Shown piece after piece: positions 52,172-60,696 of a DNA stretch of 61,466 nt. The number at the start of each line of letters is the position of its first letter. Within the stretch, counting starts at the first letter, position 1. The position numbers and the translations under genes were made by a program. The notes under the pieces were generated by a model. It was not told where the DNA came from. It saw nothing but the letters and a program-made list of their open reading frames with translations, and ran no database searches. Origin of the DNA: an uncultured Muribaculaceae bacterium (GTDB lineage: Bacteria > Bacteroidota > Bacteroidia > Bacteroidales > Muribaculaceae); the NCBI GenBank assembly GCA_910585755.1, contig CAJUFH010000011.1, positions 1 to 61,466 of the forward strand, read 5' to 3'.

Positions 52172-53610
52172 ATGTTTCTTGCGGCAAGTGTTTCTTCGAT
52201 ATTCTGCTCGCGGTGTATCAGCCGCACCCTTACGCCGTAACGCTCGTTGAGATAGCGTCCCATCGTTTCCGCGCAGTACACCGACCGGTGTTGGCCGCCC
52301 GTGCAGCCGAACCATACCGCGAGCGAGTTGAATCCGCGTTTCAGGTACTTTTCAACCGATGCCCCGACCATAGCCTCCGCGTTTGAGAGAAACACCAGTA
52401 CCTCCCCGTCATCTTCGAGGAAGTCCCTTACTGCTTTGTCGCGGCCTGTCAGTCGCTTGTACTGCTCGTAACGCCCGGGATTATGGATTGCCCGGCAGTC
52501 AAACACGAAGCCGCCGCCGTTCCCCGATGGGTCCGCCGGATAACCTTTCTTATATGAAAAGCTGCCTACCGTAACGGTCAGTCCCGGCTCCGCAACCTGC
52601 GGCTTGAACTTGTCGGCGAGTTTGACCGCAAGCGAACGCAGATATGGGTACTGCTCCCCGAGCTGTTCAACCGCGGCGTTGAGATTGCCTACTCCCGCCG
52701 GGATGCTTTCGATAAAATGCTGCTTCCCCTGCACGAGTCCGCGGAAGCCGTAAGCGCCGAGGGTCTGCATTATGCGGAAAAGGGCGAAAACGGTTACCTC
52801 CCCGCGGAATTTATCCGGTTCCAGCCCGGCTCCGAGCCGATTGGCCTCGGCGATGTAATAGTCGGTCAGCTCGTCGCGCAGCCTTTGGGGAAGATTGGCT
52901 TTTGCCTGCCACAGAAGAGATACCAGGTCATAGGCGAGCGGACCACGTCTGCACCCCTGGAAATCTATAAGCCTCAACCCCTGTTGGGTAACCATTATGT
53001 TGCGGCTCTGAAAGTCGCGGATCATGAGGGTGTCCCACTGCGTCATCCCTTCCAACAGCCTCTCCTGCAGCGCGTCGAACTCCTGCTGAAGCGCCGCGTC
53101 GTCCACTTCGCCCAGTGCGGGCTTTAGGAAGCTGTATTTGAAATAATTGAGGTCCCAGCAGACCATCCGCCGGTCCATCTGCTCGTAGGGGTGGCAGAGT
53201 GAGTAGTCAAAACCGCGTCCCCCTTCGATTTGCACTTTGCAAAGCATCTTGACGGCATCCTTCAACAACGATTTCTCCGCCTCGGAGAAATTCCCCGAAG
53301 CGCGTCCATCGGCTATCGCGTCGAACAACGCCGTGTCACCGAAATCTTCCTGGATGTAGCAACTGTAATCCGGAGCTTCCGAGATAATTTCGGGAACAGG
53401 CATTCCCTTGTCCTTCAAAGCCTTTCCGGTTTTCAGGAATGTGCCGTTTTCAACGAGGCTGTCCCCCTCGGTCCCGATAAGCGTGCTACCGTCCGGGTTG
53501 ACTATGCGGTAGTAACGTCGGCTTGAGCCCGCGCCCGGCAGCCGAGTGATTTCCTTGGGTTCACGGTTGAACCGCTGTATGTATAATGACTTAATATCCA
53601 TATTATTCAA
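52168..53610 (-). CDS. Fusion: AmgK-like amino-sugar kinase (APH fold) + RapZ C-terminal domain
   Basis: 480 residues. The N-terminal part (about 1-330) is an aminoglycoside-phosphotransferase-fold kinase: LPGAGSSRRYYRIVNPDG (nucleotide loop), then LMIRDFQSRNIMVTQQGLRLIDFQGCRRGPLAYDLVSLL. This matches AmgK (MurNAc/GlcNAc kinase), keeping the catalytic Asp and Asn and the DFQ metal motif, but with Ile where the motif usually has HRD. The C-terminal part (about 345-480) is the RapZ C-terminal domain: SFSYKKGYPADPSGNGGGFVFDCRAIHNPGRY, then AVWFGCTGGQHRSVYCAETMGRYLNERYG. In E. coli RapZ this domain binds GlcN6P and partners of the glmS control circuit. The gene is coupled to the MurU-like gene (ATGA overlap) and overlaps hemW by 8 bp. 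Confidence 0.85.
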   Translation of the reverse strand: MNNMDIKSLYIQRFNREPKEITRLPGAGSSRRYYRIVNPDGSTLIGTEGDSLVENGTFLKTGKALKDKGMPVPEIISEAPDYSCYIQEDFGDTALFDAIADGRASGNFSEAEKSLLKDAVKMLCKVQIEGGRGFDYSLCHPYEQMDRRMVCWDLNYFKYSFLKPALGEVDDAALQQEFDALQERLLEGMTQWDTLMIRDFQSRNIMVTQQGLRLIDFQGCRRGPLAYDLVSLLWQAKANLPQRLRDELTDYYIAEANRLGAGLEPDKFRGEVTVFALFRIMQTLGAYGFRGLVQGKQHFIESIPAGVGNLNAAVEQLGEQYPYLRSLAVKLADKFKPQVAEPGLTVTVGSFSYKKGYPADPSGNGGGFVFDCRAIHNPGRYEQYKRLTGRDKAVRDFLEDDGEVLVFLSNAEAMVGASVEKYLKRGFNSLAVWFGCTGGQHRSVYCAETMGRYLNERYGVRVRLIHREQNIEETLAARNI

Positions 53611-54739
53611 AAATAAGTTCTCTCAAAATCGCGTCGGCCGTCAGCCACTCCTTTTCGGGAATCCTAATACCGTCATCCGTTGTTTCGAGCTTGCCGGATT
53701 CGATGAACGGCCCGGCGTTTTTCAATAATCTGTCATATGCGCCTTCCCCCCAACGACTGCGGAGGAAATCGAAACTTAGCCCGTTGTCGGTTCGCAAAGA
53801 GGTTATGATGTAGTCGTTCAGGCGGTCGGTTTCTGTCTCCTCGTCAACCTCGAACGCCGTTCCCCCATTTTCGATTCTGTCGAGATAGGCAAGGATATTC
53901 GGCGGATTGAAACTGCGGACCCCTCGGGGGGAGAAACTATGTGCGGCGCATCCCAGTCCGAGATACGGGGTGAAATTCCAATATGAACTGTTATGTTTCG
54001 CCTCGGCCCCGTGGCGGGCGAAGGCGGAAATCTCATAATGCCGGTATCCGGCCTCGGCGCTTTTGCGGCATAGCGCGGCGTACATGCTTTCGGCCAATTC
54101 CTCCGATGCCTCCTCGACCTCTCCCCGTTGAAGCCGCCCGTGGAGCGGGGTCCCCGGCTCATAGGAGAGCAGATAGGCGGAGAAATGCGGCGGATTGAAC
54201 GCTAACAGCGTATCGATATTCTTTTCCCATCCCTCTAAGGATTGCGACGGAAGACCGTATATGAGGTCAGCGCTGTAATTCATTCCCGATTCAGCCAGGA
54301 TTGAAAGCGCTTCTTTCGCCCTTTGGGCTGTATGGCGCCGTCTGACGCTCGCTAGTTCCGCGTCATCAAACGACTGGACTCCCATACTGATTCTGTTGAT
54401 GCCGAGCGAGGCAACCTGCCGTATCCACTCTTCCGTCAAATCCTCTGGATTCGCTTCTATGGTGAACTCGTCGATGGCGTTTACGTCTATCCCCCCATCG
54501 GAAATACTCTCTATGATCTGTCGCAAAAGGGGGTAGGGAAGGGCCGAGGGGGTTCCGCCACCTATATAAATAGTGGTAATCTTCTCTGGACCTAACTCAC
54601 TCCGCCTTATGCGCCATTCGGAGGTCAGCGCGGCCGCGTAGCGACGCATAAGCTCCTCTACCGGCGCTCCGAGCGAATAGAAATCGCAATAGTCGCATTT
54701 GCCGTGACAGAACGGGATATGTATGTACACTCCGGCCAT
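53603..54739 (-). CDS. hemW: Radical SAM HemW family protein (coproporphyrinogen III oxidase-like)
   Basis: 378 residues from MAGVYIHIPFCHGKCDYCDFYSLG (ATG 54739, overlapping the addB stop as TAATG). The Fe-S motif is C-x3-C-x2-C (CHGKCDYC). IYIGGGTPSALPYPLLRQIIESI is the SAM-binding GGGTPS pattern. Further conserved RISMGVQSFDDAELASVRRRHTAQ and the HemW/HemN domain LGLGCAAHSF. It lacks the HemN N-terminal residues, so it is read as HemW, a heme-binding protein, rather than the oxidase. It lies inside a tightly overlapping operon with addB upstream and the kinase fusion downstream (8-bp overlap). Confidence 0.92.
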   Translation of the reverse strand: MAGVYIHIPFCHGKCDYCDFYSLGAPVEELMRRYAAALTSEWRIRRSELGPEKITTIYIGGGTPSALPYPLLRQIIESISDGGIDVNAIDEFTIEANPEDLTEEWIRQVASLGINRISMGVQSFDDAELASVRRRHTAQRAKEALSILAESGMNYSADLIYGLPSQSLEGWEKNIDTLLAFNPPHFSAYLLSYEPGTPLHGRLQRGEVEEASEELAESMYAALCRKSAEAGYRHYEISAFARHGAEAKHNSSYWNFTPYLGLGCAAHSFSPRGVRSFNPPNILAYLDRIENGGTAFEVDEETETDRLNDYIITSLRTDNGLSFDFLRSRWGEGAYDRLLKNAGPFIESGKLETTDDGIRIPEKEWLTADAILRELIFE

Positions 54740-57700
54740 TATCCCAGGTCTTTTTCCATCTTCCGGCAGACGGAGGTGAATTTGCAGTACATGCACTCTT
54801 CCTTCTCGGTGCAGCGAAACGGTTCCGAGGGATCGAACAGTTCCTCGAAAACGTCAATCAACCGGTCGTTCACCTCCTCTAAAATATCGTGGTAATCGCC
54901 TAATTCTTCCCGCTTGTGCCCTGTGCCGGAGCGGTTTGACGTGGTGACCGGTTTCAGCCCCGATTCCAGGAGTTTGCGAATCTGGTAAATCATCGGCTGC
55001 ATCGGCTCGTCGTTTTTCTGCAAGTCGGCATACGCCTGGCAGTATATCATAAGTTGCAGTATCGCCTTTTTGCGGGTTGCCTGCGGGGATTTCGGCTGGT
55101 CGAAAATCTCGTCAACCGAGGTTATCCCCGTATCGTCTCCTCCGGTCTTGTAATCGACTATTCGCAGCAGTCCCCCGTTGTCGAGACGGTCGACGCGGTC
55201 AATCTTGCATTTCATGTTTACCGCGAAGCGCCGCCGCGGGGCGTCCGGCTCCTCTGACTCCGGCAGTCCCTCGAATTCGAGATGGCTCTGGTAAGGGATT
55301 TCGCCGCCGATATAGGTAAACGGGCCGAAACCCTTCTCGAGCCGGAACAGGTCGGAAATCTGCCGTCCGATCATCCTCCCCATCATGGCGCTGCTTGGCG
55401 GGAGGGGGGTGTCGTTGTCGTTGCCAAGAAGATGGTAGTACTTGTTTATGGCCCTTGTCACCTCGCGGCTGATTGCCGCCGCGTCGCCGCTCATCGCGTC
55501 CAGCGCCCCCTCGTCGACATGTTCTCCGCCGGGGTGCGCCAGCCGTTGGTCGTAGATTTTCTGAATCGCCTCGTGGACGATTGTGCCGTATGTTCCCTCG
55601 TCAAGCCAGTCGAGCACTTCCCGCTCCTCCTTGTAGTCAGCGATATACGCGAGGTAGAACTTCATCGGGCAGTCGATATATGTGTTGACCGACGACGGTG
55701 AGAGATAAAGCGGGTTCTCCTTCGAGCGGAACCGTTCCAGCTTCTCCATTATTTCTGGGGTCTTTCGCTGAATCAGGAGTGCGTCGTCCGGCGAGGGGAT
55801 GTTGAACGGAATCAGCTCGCGGGTAAGTCCGGCAGGGCGGTATATGCGTTGCAGCTGGTGGAGGTAACGGGACATCTGCCCCCCTCCGCGGCTTCCGGGA
55901 CGGGTATCGTACAGCAGGAATACTTTCCCTGCCCGCGAAATCATACGGTAAAAATAGTAAGCGAAGATTCCCTCCTGGTGCTCGATGGTGGATAGACCGT
56001 ACGCCCGGCGGAGCTGCTCCGGGATGAAGGAGGGCTGGAATCGGGTGCGCGGGAATATCTTTTCGTTCATCGACGGCAGGATAAGTGTCCGAAAATCAAG
56101 TGAACGGGCTTCGAGGACCCCCATTACCTGCAAGCCCCTCAGCGGCCTCCCCTCGAAATTTACCGTTTCGCCCGATACGAGGCGCTCAACAAGGGAGAAC
56201 ACGGTGGAGGCTGTCAGCGGTTGCCGCTGAGTGTCTATATATTCGGAAAGCATCCCTTGCAGCTCGTCGGCCGCCTCGGCGTAACGTCGCAGCAATACCC
56301 TGTCGACAAGGCGGTTGACGCTCCCGGTAGCTTTTGCCTCGACCGGCTCGCCATCCTCGTCGTATTCGGTGGTTTCTTCGGCGCCATCTGCCTCCTCCGG
56401 CTCCTCGACTTTCAATCGGATAAGCGAGTCAAGCCACGACAACAACTGACGCAGGTAAGAAAACACGGCCTCGGTCGGAACGCTCGGAGGCACGGGTGTG
56501 AATATCGGCAGAAGGGTTGCGAACTCCGGCTGGGAAAACAGCGAAGCCCGAATCATTATGAGGTGCGACTCGTTGATCCATCGCATTGCCAGGGTGCATA
56601 CCTCTCCCAGGCTGTCGCGCAGCACGGGATGTGACAGTATGCGCCTTACGTCCTCGTTGAAAAACGCGTAACCGCCGCGGTCCTTGCGCCCCCTGAGCTG
56701 CAGGCTGACGATGGCGCGCATCAGCCCCCACACCGGGGAATACCGCAACTGGTATCCCATCGTGATATTCAGCGGCTTGATTTGCTCGGGTATCGCCGAG
56801 ACAACCGGCAGCATCAGTTTCTCGTCAGGAAGTATGACCGCGGTATGGCGCAGCGCCTCGGCCGCGTGTATCGAATCCGCCTCGATATCGAACGGATGCT
56901 CCGCGGCGACAAGCTGCCCTACGATCTGGGCCTGGGCGGCGCGGGAGGGAACGCCTATTATGTGGATTTCCGGGAAGCGCTCCAGTCGGTCGACGCACTC
57001 ATAGCGCGAAGGGAACTCTCTCGCGTATCGGCTCATGAATCCCGCCGCAGAGTTGTCCCGGTCGCGGAAAACAGGTGAAGCAATGTCCCAGTAGAAATCC
57101 GCCTTCGGTTCCCCGTCTGCGCCTGTCATGTCGCGGAGAAGTCGGAAAATCCGTTCTTCAGCCTTGGAGAGCATCGTGAAGCCCACGAATATGTATCTTG
57201 TGTGGGGCAGGTCGGCCGGACTGATATTCTCAAGATACTCTATCGCGGAAATATACGCCATCGAAGTCGTGCGCAGTCCCCGCGCGGCAAGCTCCTTATG
57301 AAACTCCCGGTAGACCTCGTCCATTACCTGCCATATGCGCACGAACCCGCTGACCGCCTTCGACCGCGTGCCTTCGGCTCCGTTATGGATTATGTGGTTC
57401 CAGAACTCCGCGACATGGCGCTGCGACGATTTGTCGAGGTTCAGGAAGCGCTCGGCCGCTTTCCAGTCCTCAGGCTGGAGATAGTTCGCAGATATTTCTT
57501 TCAGCAGCTCTACGTTTCGGAATATCTCCTTCGGGTCGGTGAGATACATGTCGACGTCGCTGAAGTCCGAGAGAAGCACGTCGGCCCAGTAGACAAACCG
57601 GTTGATGTCGATTTCCGACGCTATCTCCTCGGCGGGAGCGCCCCCGGGGAGCAATTCCGAACGGCTGACAAGTACCCGGCTGTACGCCCGGTAAAGTAGC

Positions 57701-57981
57701 AGAATCTGTTCAAGGCGTTCGGCGGGTATGCCGGGGGTGAGCCCGTCTACAAATTCCGAGATGGTAGTGGTTTCCGGCTGGATGGAAGTAGGGGAGTGCT
57801 TCCGCTGGAAGCCGGCCATATAGTGTGAGAAGAACGTCGCTGAACGCTTGTTAGGAAATACGAAGCAGTAGTCGATAAGCCGCTCCTGCGGTTCATCGGC
57901 GTAAACCCTCGCGATGGATTTCAGAAACGGTTCGGGAAGCGGCGAGTTCCCCCGGGAGCTGTTCGGCCTGTCGTGCGTCAT
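54739..57981 (-). CDS. addB: PD-(D/E)XK nuclease / AddB-like subunit of the AddAB helicase-nuclease
   Basis: 1080 residues. The N-terminus (RLIDYCFVFPNKRSATFFSHYM) matches the inactive helicase half of AddB without a Walker A. The C-terminal RecB-type nuclease has KCKIDRVDRLDNGGLLRIVDYKTGG (D and K of PD-x-E-x-K). Fe-S cysteines are a Cys in YIDCPMKFYL upstream and the trio in RCTEKEECMYCKFTSVC, as in AddB. It processes double-strand ends for recombination together with AddA, which is not in this window. It starts 1 bp after the holB stop and overlaps the hemW start (TAATG), so the genes are translationally coupled. Confidence 0.88.
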   Translation of the reverse strand: MTHDRPNSSRGNSPLPEPFLKSIARVYADEPQERLIDYCFVFPNKRSATFFSHYMAGFQRKHSPTSIQPETTTISEFVDGLTPGIPAERLEQILLLYRAYSRVLVSRSELLPGGAPAEEIASEIDINRFVYWADVLLSDFSDVDMYLTDPKEIFRNVELLKEISANYLQPEDWKAAERFLNLDKSSQRHVAEFWNHIIHNGAEGTRSKAVSGFVRIWQVMDEVYREFHKELAARGLRTTSMAYISAIEYLENISPADLPHTRYIFVGFTMLSKAEERIFRLLRDMTGADGEPKADFYWDIASPVFRDRDNSAAGFMSRYAREFPSRYECVDRLERFPEIHIIGVPSRAAQAQIVGQLVAAEHPFDIEADSIHAAEALRHTAVILPDEKLMLPVVSAIPEQIKPLNITMGYQLRYSPVWGLMRAIVSLQLRGRKDRGGYAFFNEDVRRILSHPVLRDSLGEVCTLAMRWINESHLIMIRASLFSQPEFATLLPIFTPVPPSVPTEAVFSYLRQLLSWLDSLIRLKVEEPEEADGAEETTEYDEDGEPVEAKATGSVNRLVDRVLLRRYAEAADELQGMLSEYIDTQRQPLTASTVFSLVERLVSGETVNFEGRPLRGLQVMGVLEARSLDFRTLILPSMNEKIFPRTRFQPSFIPEQLRRAYGLSTIEHQEGIFAYYFYRMISRAGKVFLLYDTRPGSRGGGQMSRYLHQLQRIYRPAGLTRELIPFNIPSPDDALLIQRKTPEIMEKLERFRSKENPLYLSPSSVNTYIDCPMKFYLAYIADYKEEREVLDWLDEGTYGTIVHEAIQKIYDQRLAHPGGEHVDEGALDAMSGDAAAISREVTRAINKYYHLLGNDNDTPLPPSSAMMGRMIGRQISDLFRLEKGFGPFTYIGGEIPYQSHLEFEGLPESEEPDAPRRRFAVNMKCKIDRVDRLDNGGLLRIVDYKTGGDDTGITSVDEIFDQPKSPQATRKKAILQLMIYCQAYADLQKNDEPMQPMIYQIRKLLESGLKPVTTSNRSGTGHKREELGDYHDILEEVNDRLIDVFEELFDPSEPFRCTEKEECMYCKFTSVCRKMEKDLG

Positions 57982-57982
57982 A

Positions 57983-59104
57983 TCACTGCTTGAGGAGGAG
58001 AATCATTTTCACAGCCAGGTCAAAGAAAATAATCTTGGCGTTCCCGTTGGCCGCGATATCGGTCTGCGCGAGGTTGAACTGCGCCATGATTTTCTCCGCG
58101 TTCCTCTCGTTGATAAACGGAGAGAAGCGCGACGAGAACTGTGCTTCTGCCTGGTTGAGATAGTTCAGTTGCGGCATCCGCAGGTTGTAGATGAAATTCT
58201 CTCTGACAAGCCGCTGGCAGTATTCGAGAAACCTCCCTTCCTGCTCGCGGCCAAGCCCGGCGACCTCGTTGGCCCATATTTTCAGCAACCCGATTTTGCG
58301 CTGGTAGGCCAGGCGCATCAGACGGGTGAAAAATTCCAGGAACTGGTCGGTCTCCTTGCTCATCCTCGCCTCCTTCTCGGCCGAGAGTATGCTCCCCTGA
58401 GCGACATGGGCTACCGACCGGGCGTCAGCCTCCGGCATGCCGAGCGTATCTACGAGATGGCGCGCGACGATGTCGTCCCCGAGGCGCCGCATCTCTACGC
58501 GCTGCAAGCGCGAATAAATAGTCGGCAGAATCTCCCTCGGATTGTCGCTGACGAATATCAGCGATGTGCCGGGAAGAGGCTCCTCGATGAGCTTCAGCAT
58601 CTTGTTGGCGCATTGCACGTTCATCTTCTCCGGCAGCCACATCAGCACTATCTTGGTATTCGATGCCCTCGCCGTGAAAGCCAGCTTGCGGAGTATGTCC
58701 TGGCTCTCTTCGACATACATCTGGGGCTGCCCGTTGACGTTGCCGAGCGACTTCTGCCATTCCTCCGGGTCCATGAACGGCGAAAGCGTGATGAACTCCC
58801 GGAACTCCCCGATATAGTCGTCGGACACAGCCTGTGACTTCCCGTTTTTCAGCACCGGGAACGAATATATCAGGTCGACATGGTTGAACGTCGAATGTTG
58901 GACGCACGCCGGGCACACACCGCAGGAGTCCCCGTCATGGCGGTTCTCGCAGTGGATATATTGGGCAAGGGCGCGGGCCATGGCGAACTTACCGACCCCC
59001 GCCGGCCCCTCCAGCAGAAGCGCGTGCGGCAGCCTCCCGTTATCGACCAGCGCCCGGAGCCTCTCCTTGACCCCCTCATGCGCTATCACATCGGCAAATC
59101 TCAT
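57983..59104 (-). CDS. holB: DNA polymerase III subunit delta' (clamp loader)
   Basis: 373 residues. AAA+ start RALVDNGRLPHALLLEGPAGVGKFAMARALAQYIHC, with the Walker A changed to PAGVGKFAM as in many delta' proteins. A zinc-finger CENRHDGDSCGVCPACVQH follows (four Cys), then the typical VLMWLPEKMNVQCANKMLKLIEEPLPGTSLIFVSDNPREILPTIYSRLQ, where SRLQ replaces the SRC sensor. It loads the beta clamp with delta and tau. It is the first gene of the holB-addB-hemW-kinase-murU operon. Confidence 0.95.
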   Translation of the reverse strand: MRFADVIAHEGVKERLRALVDNGRLPHALLLEGPAGVGKFAMARALAQYIHCENRHDGDSCGVCPACVQHSTFNHVDLIYSFPVLKNGKSQAVSDDYIGEFREFITLSPFMDPEEWQKSLGNVNGQPQMYVEESQDILRKLAFTARASNTKIVLMWLPEKMNVQCANKMLKLIEEPLPGTSLIFVSDNPREILPTIYSRLQRVEMRRLGDDIVARHLVDTLGMPEADARSVAHVAQGSILSAEKEARMSKETDQFLEFFTRLMRLAYQRKIGLLKIWANEVAGLGREQEGRFLEYCQRLVRENFIYNLRMPQLNYLNQAEAQFSSRFSPFINERNAEKIMAQFNLAQTDIAANGNAKIIFFDLAVKMILLLKQ

Positions 59105-59141
59105 ACTTATTCCTCATTTGTCGCCGCGGTTAATACACTAC

Positions 59142-59303
59142 CTACTCGCGCGTCTATTCGGGTATCTACTCTGGTATCTACTCAGATATCTTATCTATTC
59201 AGCAACCTACTCAGGTATCTATTCAGGTACCAACTCTGGTATCTACTCACGTATGTACTTGCATAATCAAATCGCGCTCGTACTCGTGTATCTGCTCGCG
59301 GCT
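59142..59303 (+). repeat. Degenerate 12-bp minisatellite
   Basis: About ten tandem copies of a 12-bp unit with consensus CTACTCAGGTAT: clear copies at 59142-59153, 59154-59165, 59166-59177, 59178-59189, 59195-59206, 59207-59218, 59219-59230, 59231-59242, 59243-59254 and a degenerate pair at about 59280-59303. A 5-bp insertion breaks the phase at 59190-59194, and the copy near 59255 decays. It lies in the 344-bp gap between holB and the IS110 transposase, right upstream of holB. Some minus-strand frames stay open only because the unit is a multiple of 3 bp; I do not think it codes. Confidence 0.85.
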
Positions 59304-59420
59304 TTATTTCCTCCTACAAATTTAGATAAAAATCCTGAGATTTTTACACCGGCAGAATAAAAAACAAGGCTGGCACCTTGATTCCCGTCCCCTCCTATGT
59401 GCTCTAAGTCACAATTTTAC

Positions 59421-59428
59421 TATATTTG
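59421..59428 (+). promoter_or_regulatory. -7 element of the transposase gene
   Basis: TATATTTG, 20 bp before the transposase ATG. The -33 is not convincing. The short leader would leave about 12-15 nt. Confidence 0.5.
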
Positions 59429-59448
59429 GAGGGAAAAATAAACACAAT

Positions 59449-60648
59449 ATGGACAGGAATCGAACAGTAGCCGGCCTTGATGTCCACAAAGATAGCGTTT
59501 ATCTTTGTATAATGGGGCATGACGAGGCCATTATCTTTGAAAAGACCTACGGAGTGCTTACCCCGGACCTCCGTCAGATGTGTAATGACATGGTAGCTCG
59601 GGGAGTTACCGAAGCAGCGATGGAAAGCACAGCGGTATATTGGGTACCGGTATGGAACGAGCTTTGTGATTCAATGGGACTCAAGCTGGTTAACCCTTAC
59701 TTCATAAAGCAGCTTCCCGGGCGCAAGAGCGATGTCAAGGATGCGCAGTGGATAGCGGAATGCCTGTTGAAGAATCTCATAAAGGGCAGTTTTGTACCCG
59801 GGCCGATTGTCCAGGATATGCGCAAACTCAACCGCCGCATTTTTGACCTTCAGGAGGACGTCACTTACTATTCCAACAAACTTGACGCGGCCCTGCACCG
59901 TTGTGGCTTCCGCCTGAGCAACTATGTCGCCAAGATTACGGGAAAGAGTTACCGAAAGGCAGTGGAGGCCATCGCTTCGGGCGTTACGGATCCGAACGAA
60001 CTTATCAGACGTGTTCACGGACGCGTCATCAACAAACACGGCCGGGAGACCATGCTTGCCGCCATGACAGGCTCGTTTTCCACAACGGACATCACCGTCA
60101 TCAGGCAGTACTGGGAACTGCTGGCCACATATGCCAGACAGTCCGAAGAATGCAGGTCCGAACTCGCGGCCTTATGCGAGAGCCATTTCCCTACAGAATA
60201 CAAACGACTTCAGACCATCCCCGGTGTCAAGGAACGCGCCGCCACAGCCATAATTGCGGAAACCGGAGTGGATATGAAGATGTTTGCCACAGCCGCAGCG
60301 CTTGTGGGATGGTGCGGGCTCAGGCCAAGAAACGATGTCAGCAACGGACGTTACAAAAGCCGAAAAATCACACATGGCAACAAGTACCTGCGCCGCATGC
60401 TTATCGAAATCTCATGGACTGCGTCAAGAACGCGAAACTGTTTCTTCTCCAATTTCAGCTACATCCAGGTCACTCAGAAGCATAAGAATAAAATGAAAAT
60501 TCAGGTTGCGATAGCCCGTAAAATACTTGTTGCGGTCTGGCACATGCTGTCAAAGAAAGAAGATTTCATCGACCTTTATCTCAAGAGACTCGAAGAGCAG
60601 AGACTGATGGAAGAAAAAATCAGGCAACTTGAATCGAAAATGGCCTGA
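59449..60648 (+). CDS. IS110-family transposase (bridge-RNA-guided recombinase)
   Basis: 399 residues, intact. The N-terminal RuvC-like domain starts AGLDVHKDSVYLCIMGHDEAI with the first Asp of the DEDD tetrad; next conserved segments are EAAMESTAVYWVPVWNEL (Glu) and KQLPGRKSDVKDAQWIAECLLKN (Asp). The C-terminal Tnp domain (Transposase_20) is RLQTIPGVKERAATAIIAETGVDMKMFATAAALVGWCGLRPRND, with the nucleophile-type Ser in GVTDPNEL... not certain by eye. Such enzymes excise the element as a circle and insert it at a target matched by a bridge RNA encoded next to the gene. Here the long noncoding end is downstream, as in the IS1111-like subgroup. Confidence 0.93.
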   Translation: MDRNRTVAGLDVHKDSVYLCIMGHDEAIIFEKTYGVLTPDLRQMCNDMVARGVTEAAMESTAVYWVPVWNELCDSMGLKLVNPYFIKQLPGRKSDVKDAQWIAECLLKNLIKGSFVPGPIVQDMRKLNRRIFDLQEDVTYYSNKLDAALHRCGFRLSNYVAKITGKSYRKAVEAIASGVTDPNELIRRVHGRVINKHGRETMLAAMTGSFSTTDITVIRQYWELLATYARQSEECRSELAALCESHFPTEYKRLQTIPGVKERAATAIIAETGVDMKMFATAAALVGWCGLRPRNDVSNGRYKSRKITHGNKYLRRMLIEISWTASRTRNCFFSNFSYIQVTQKHKNKMKIQVAIARKILVAVWHMLSKKEDFIDLYLKRLEEQRLMEEKIRQLESKMA

Positions 60649-60682
60649 CGGCCATTCGACATACCTTCCGGTGCAATGTAAT

Positions 60683-60690
60683 TAATTTTG
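60683..60690 (+). promoter_or_regulatory. -7 element just downstream of the transposase, for a bridge-RNA candidate
   Basis: TAATTTTG matches TAnnTTTG 35 bp after the transposase stop. It faces away from the transposase, with no gene for another 380 bp, so a noncoding transcript starting near 60697 is expected. A -33 TTTG was not seen at the usual distance. Confidence 0.5.
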
Positions 60691-60696
60691 TGGCGC

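Noticed and set aside
59142..59303. CRISPR array
   Set aside because: Units are 12 bp, tandem without spacers and imperfect; no cas genes nearby. It is a minisatellite.
58884..59360. Plus-strand frame with YSGI-like peptide repeats
   Set aside because: It is the translation of the minisatellite joined to the antisense of holB; no promoter or start signal.
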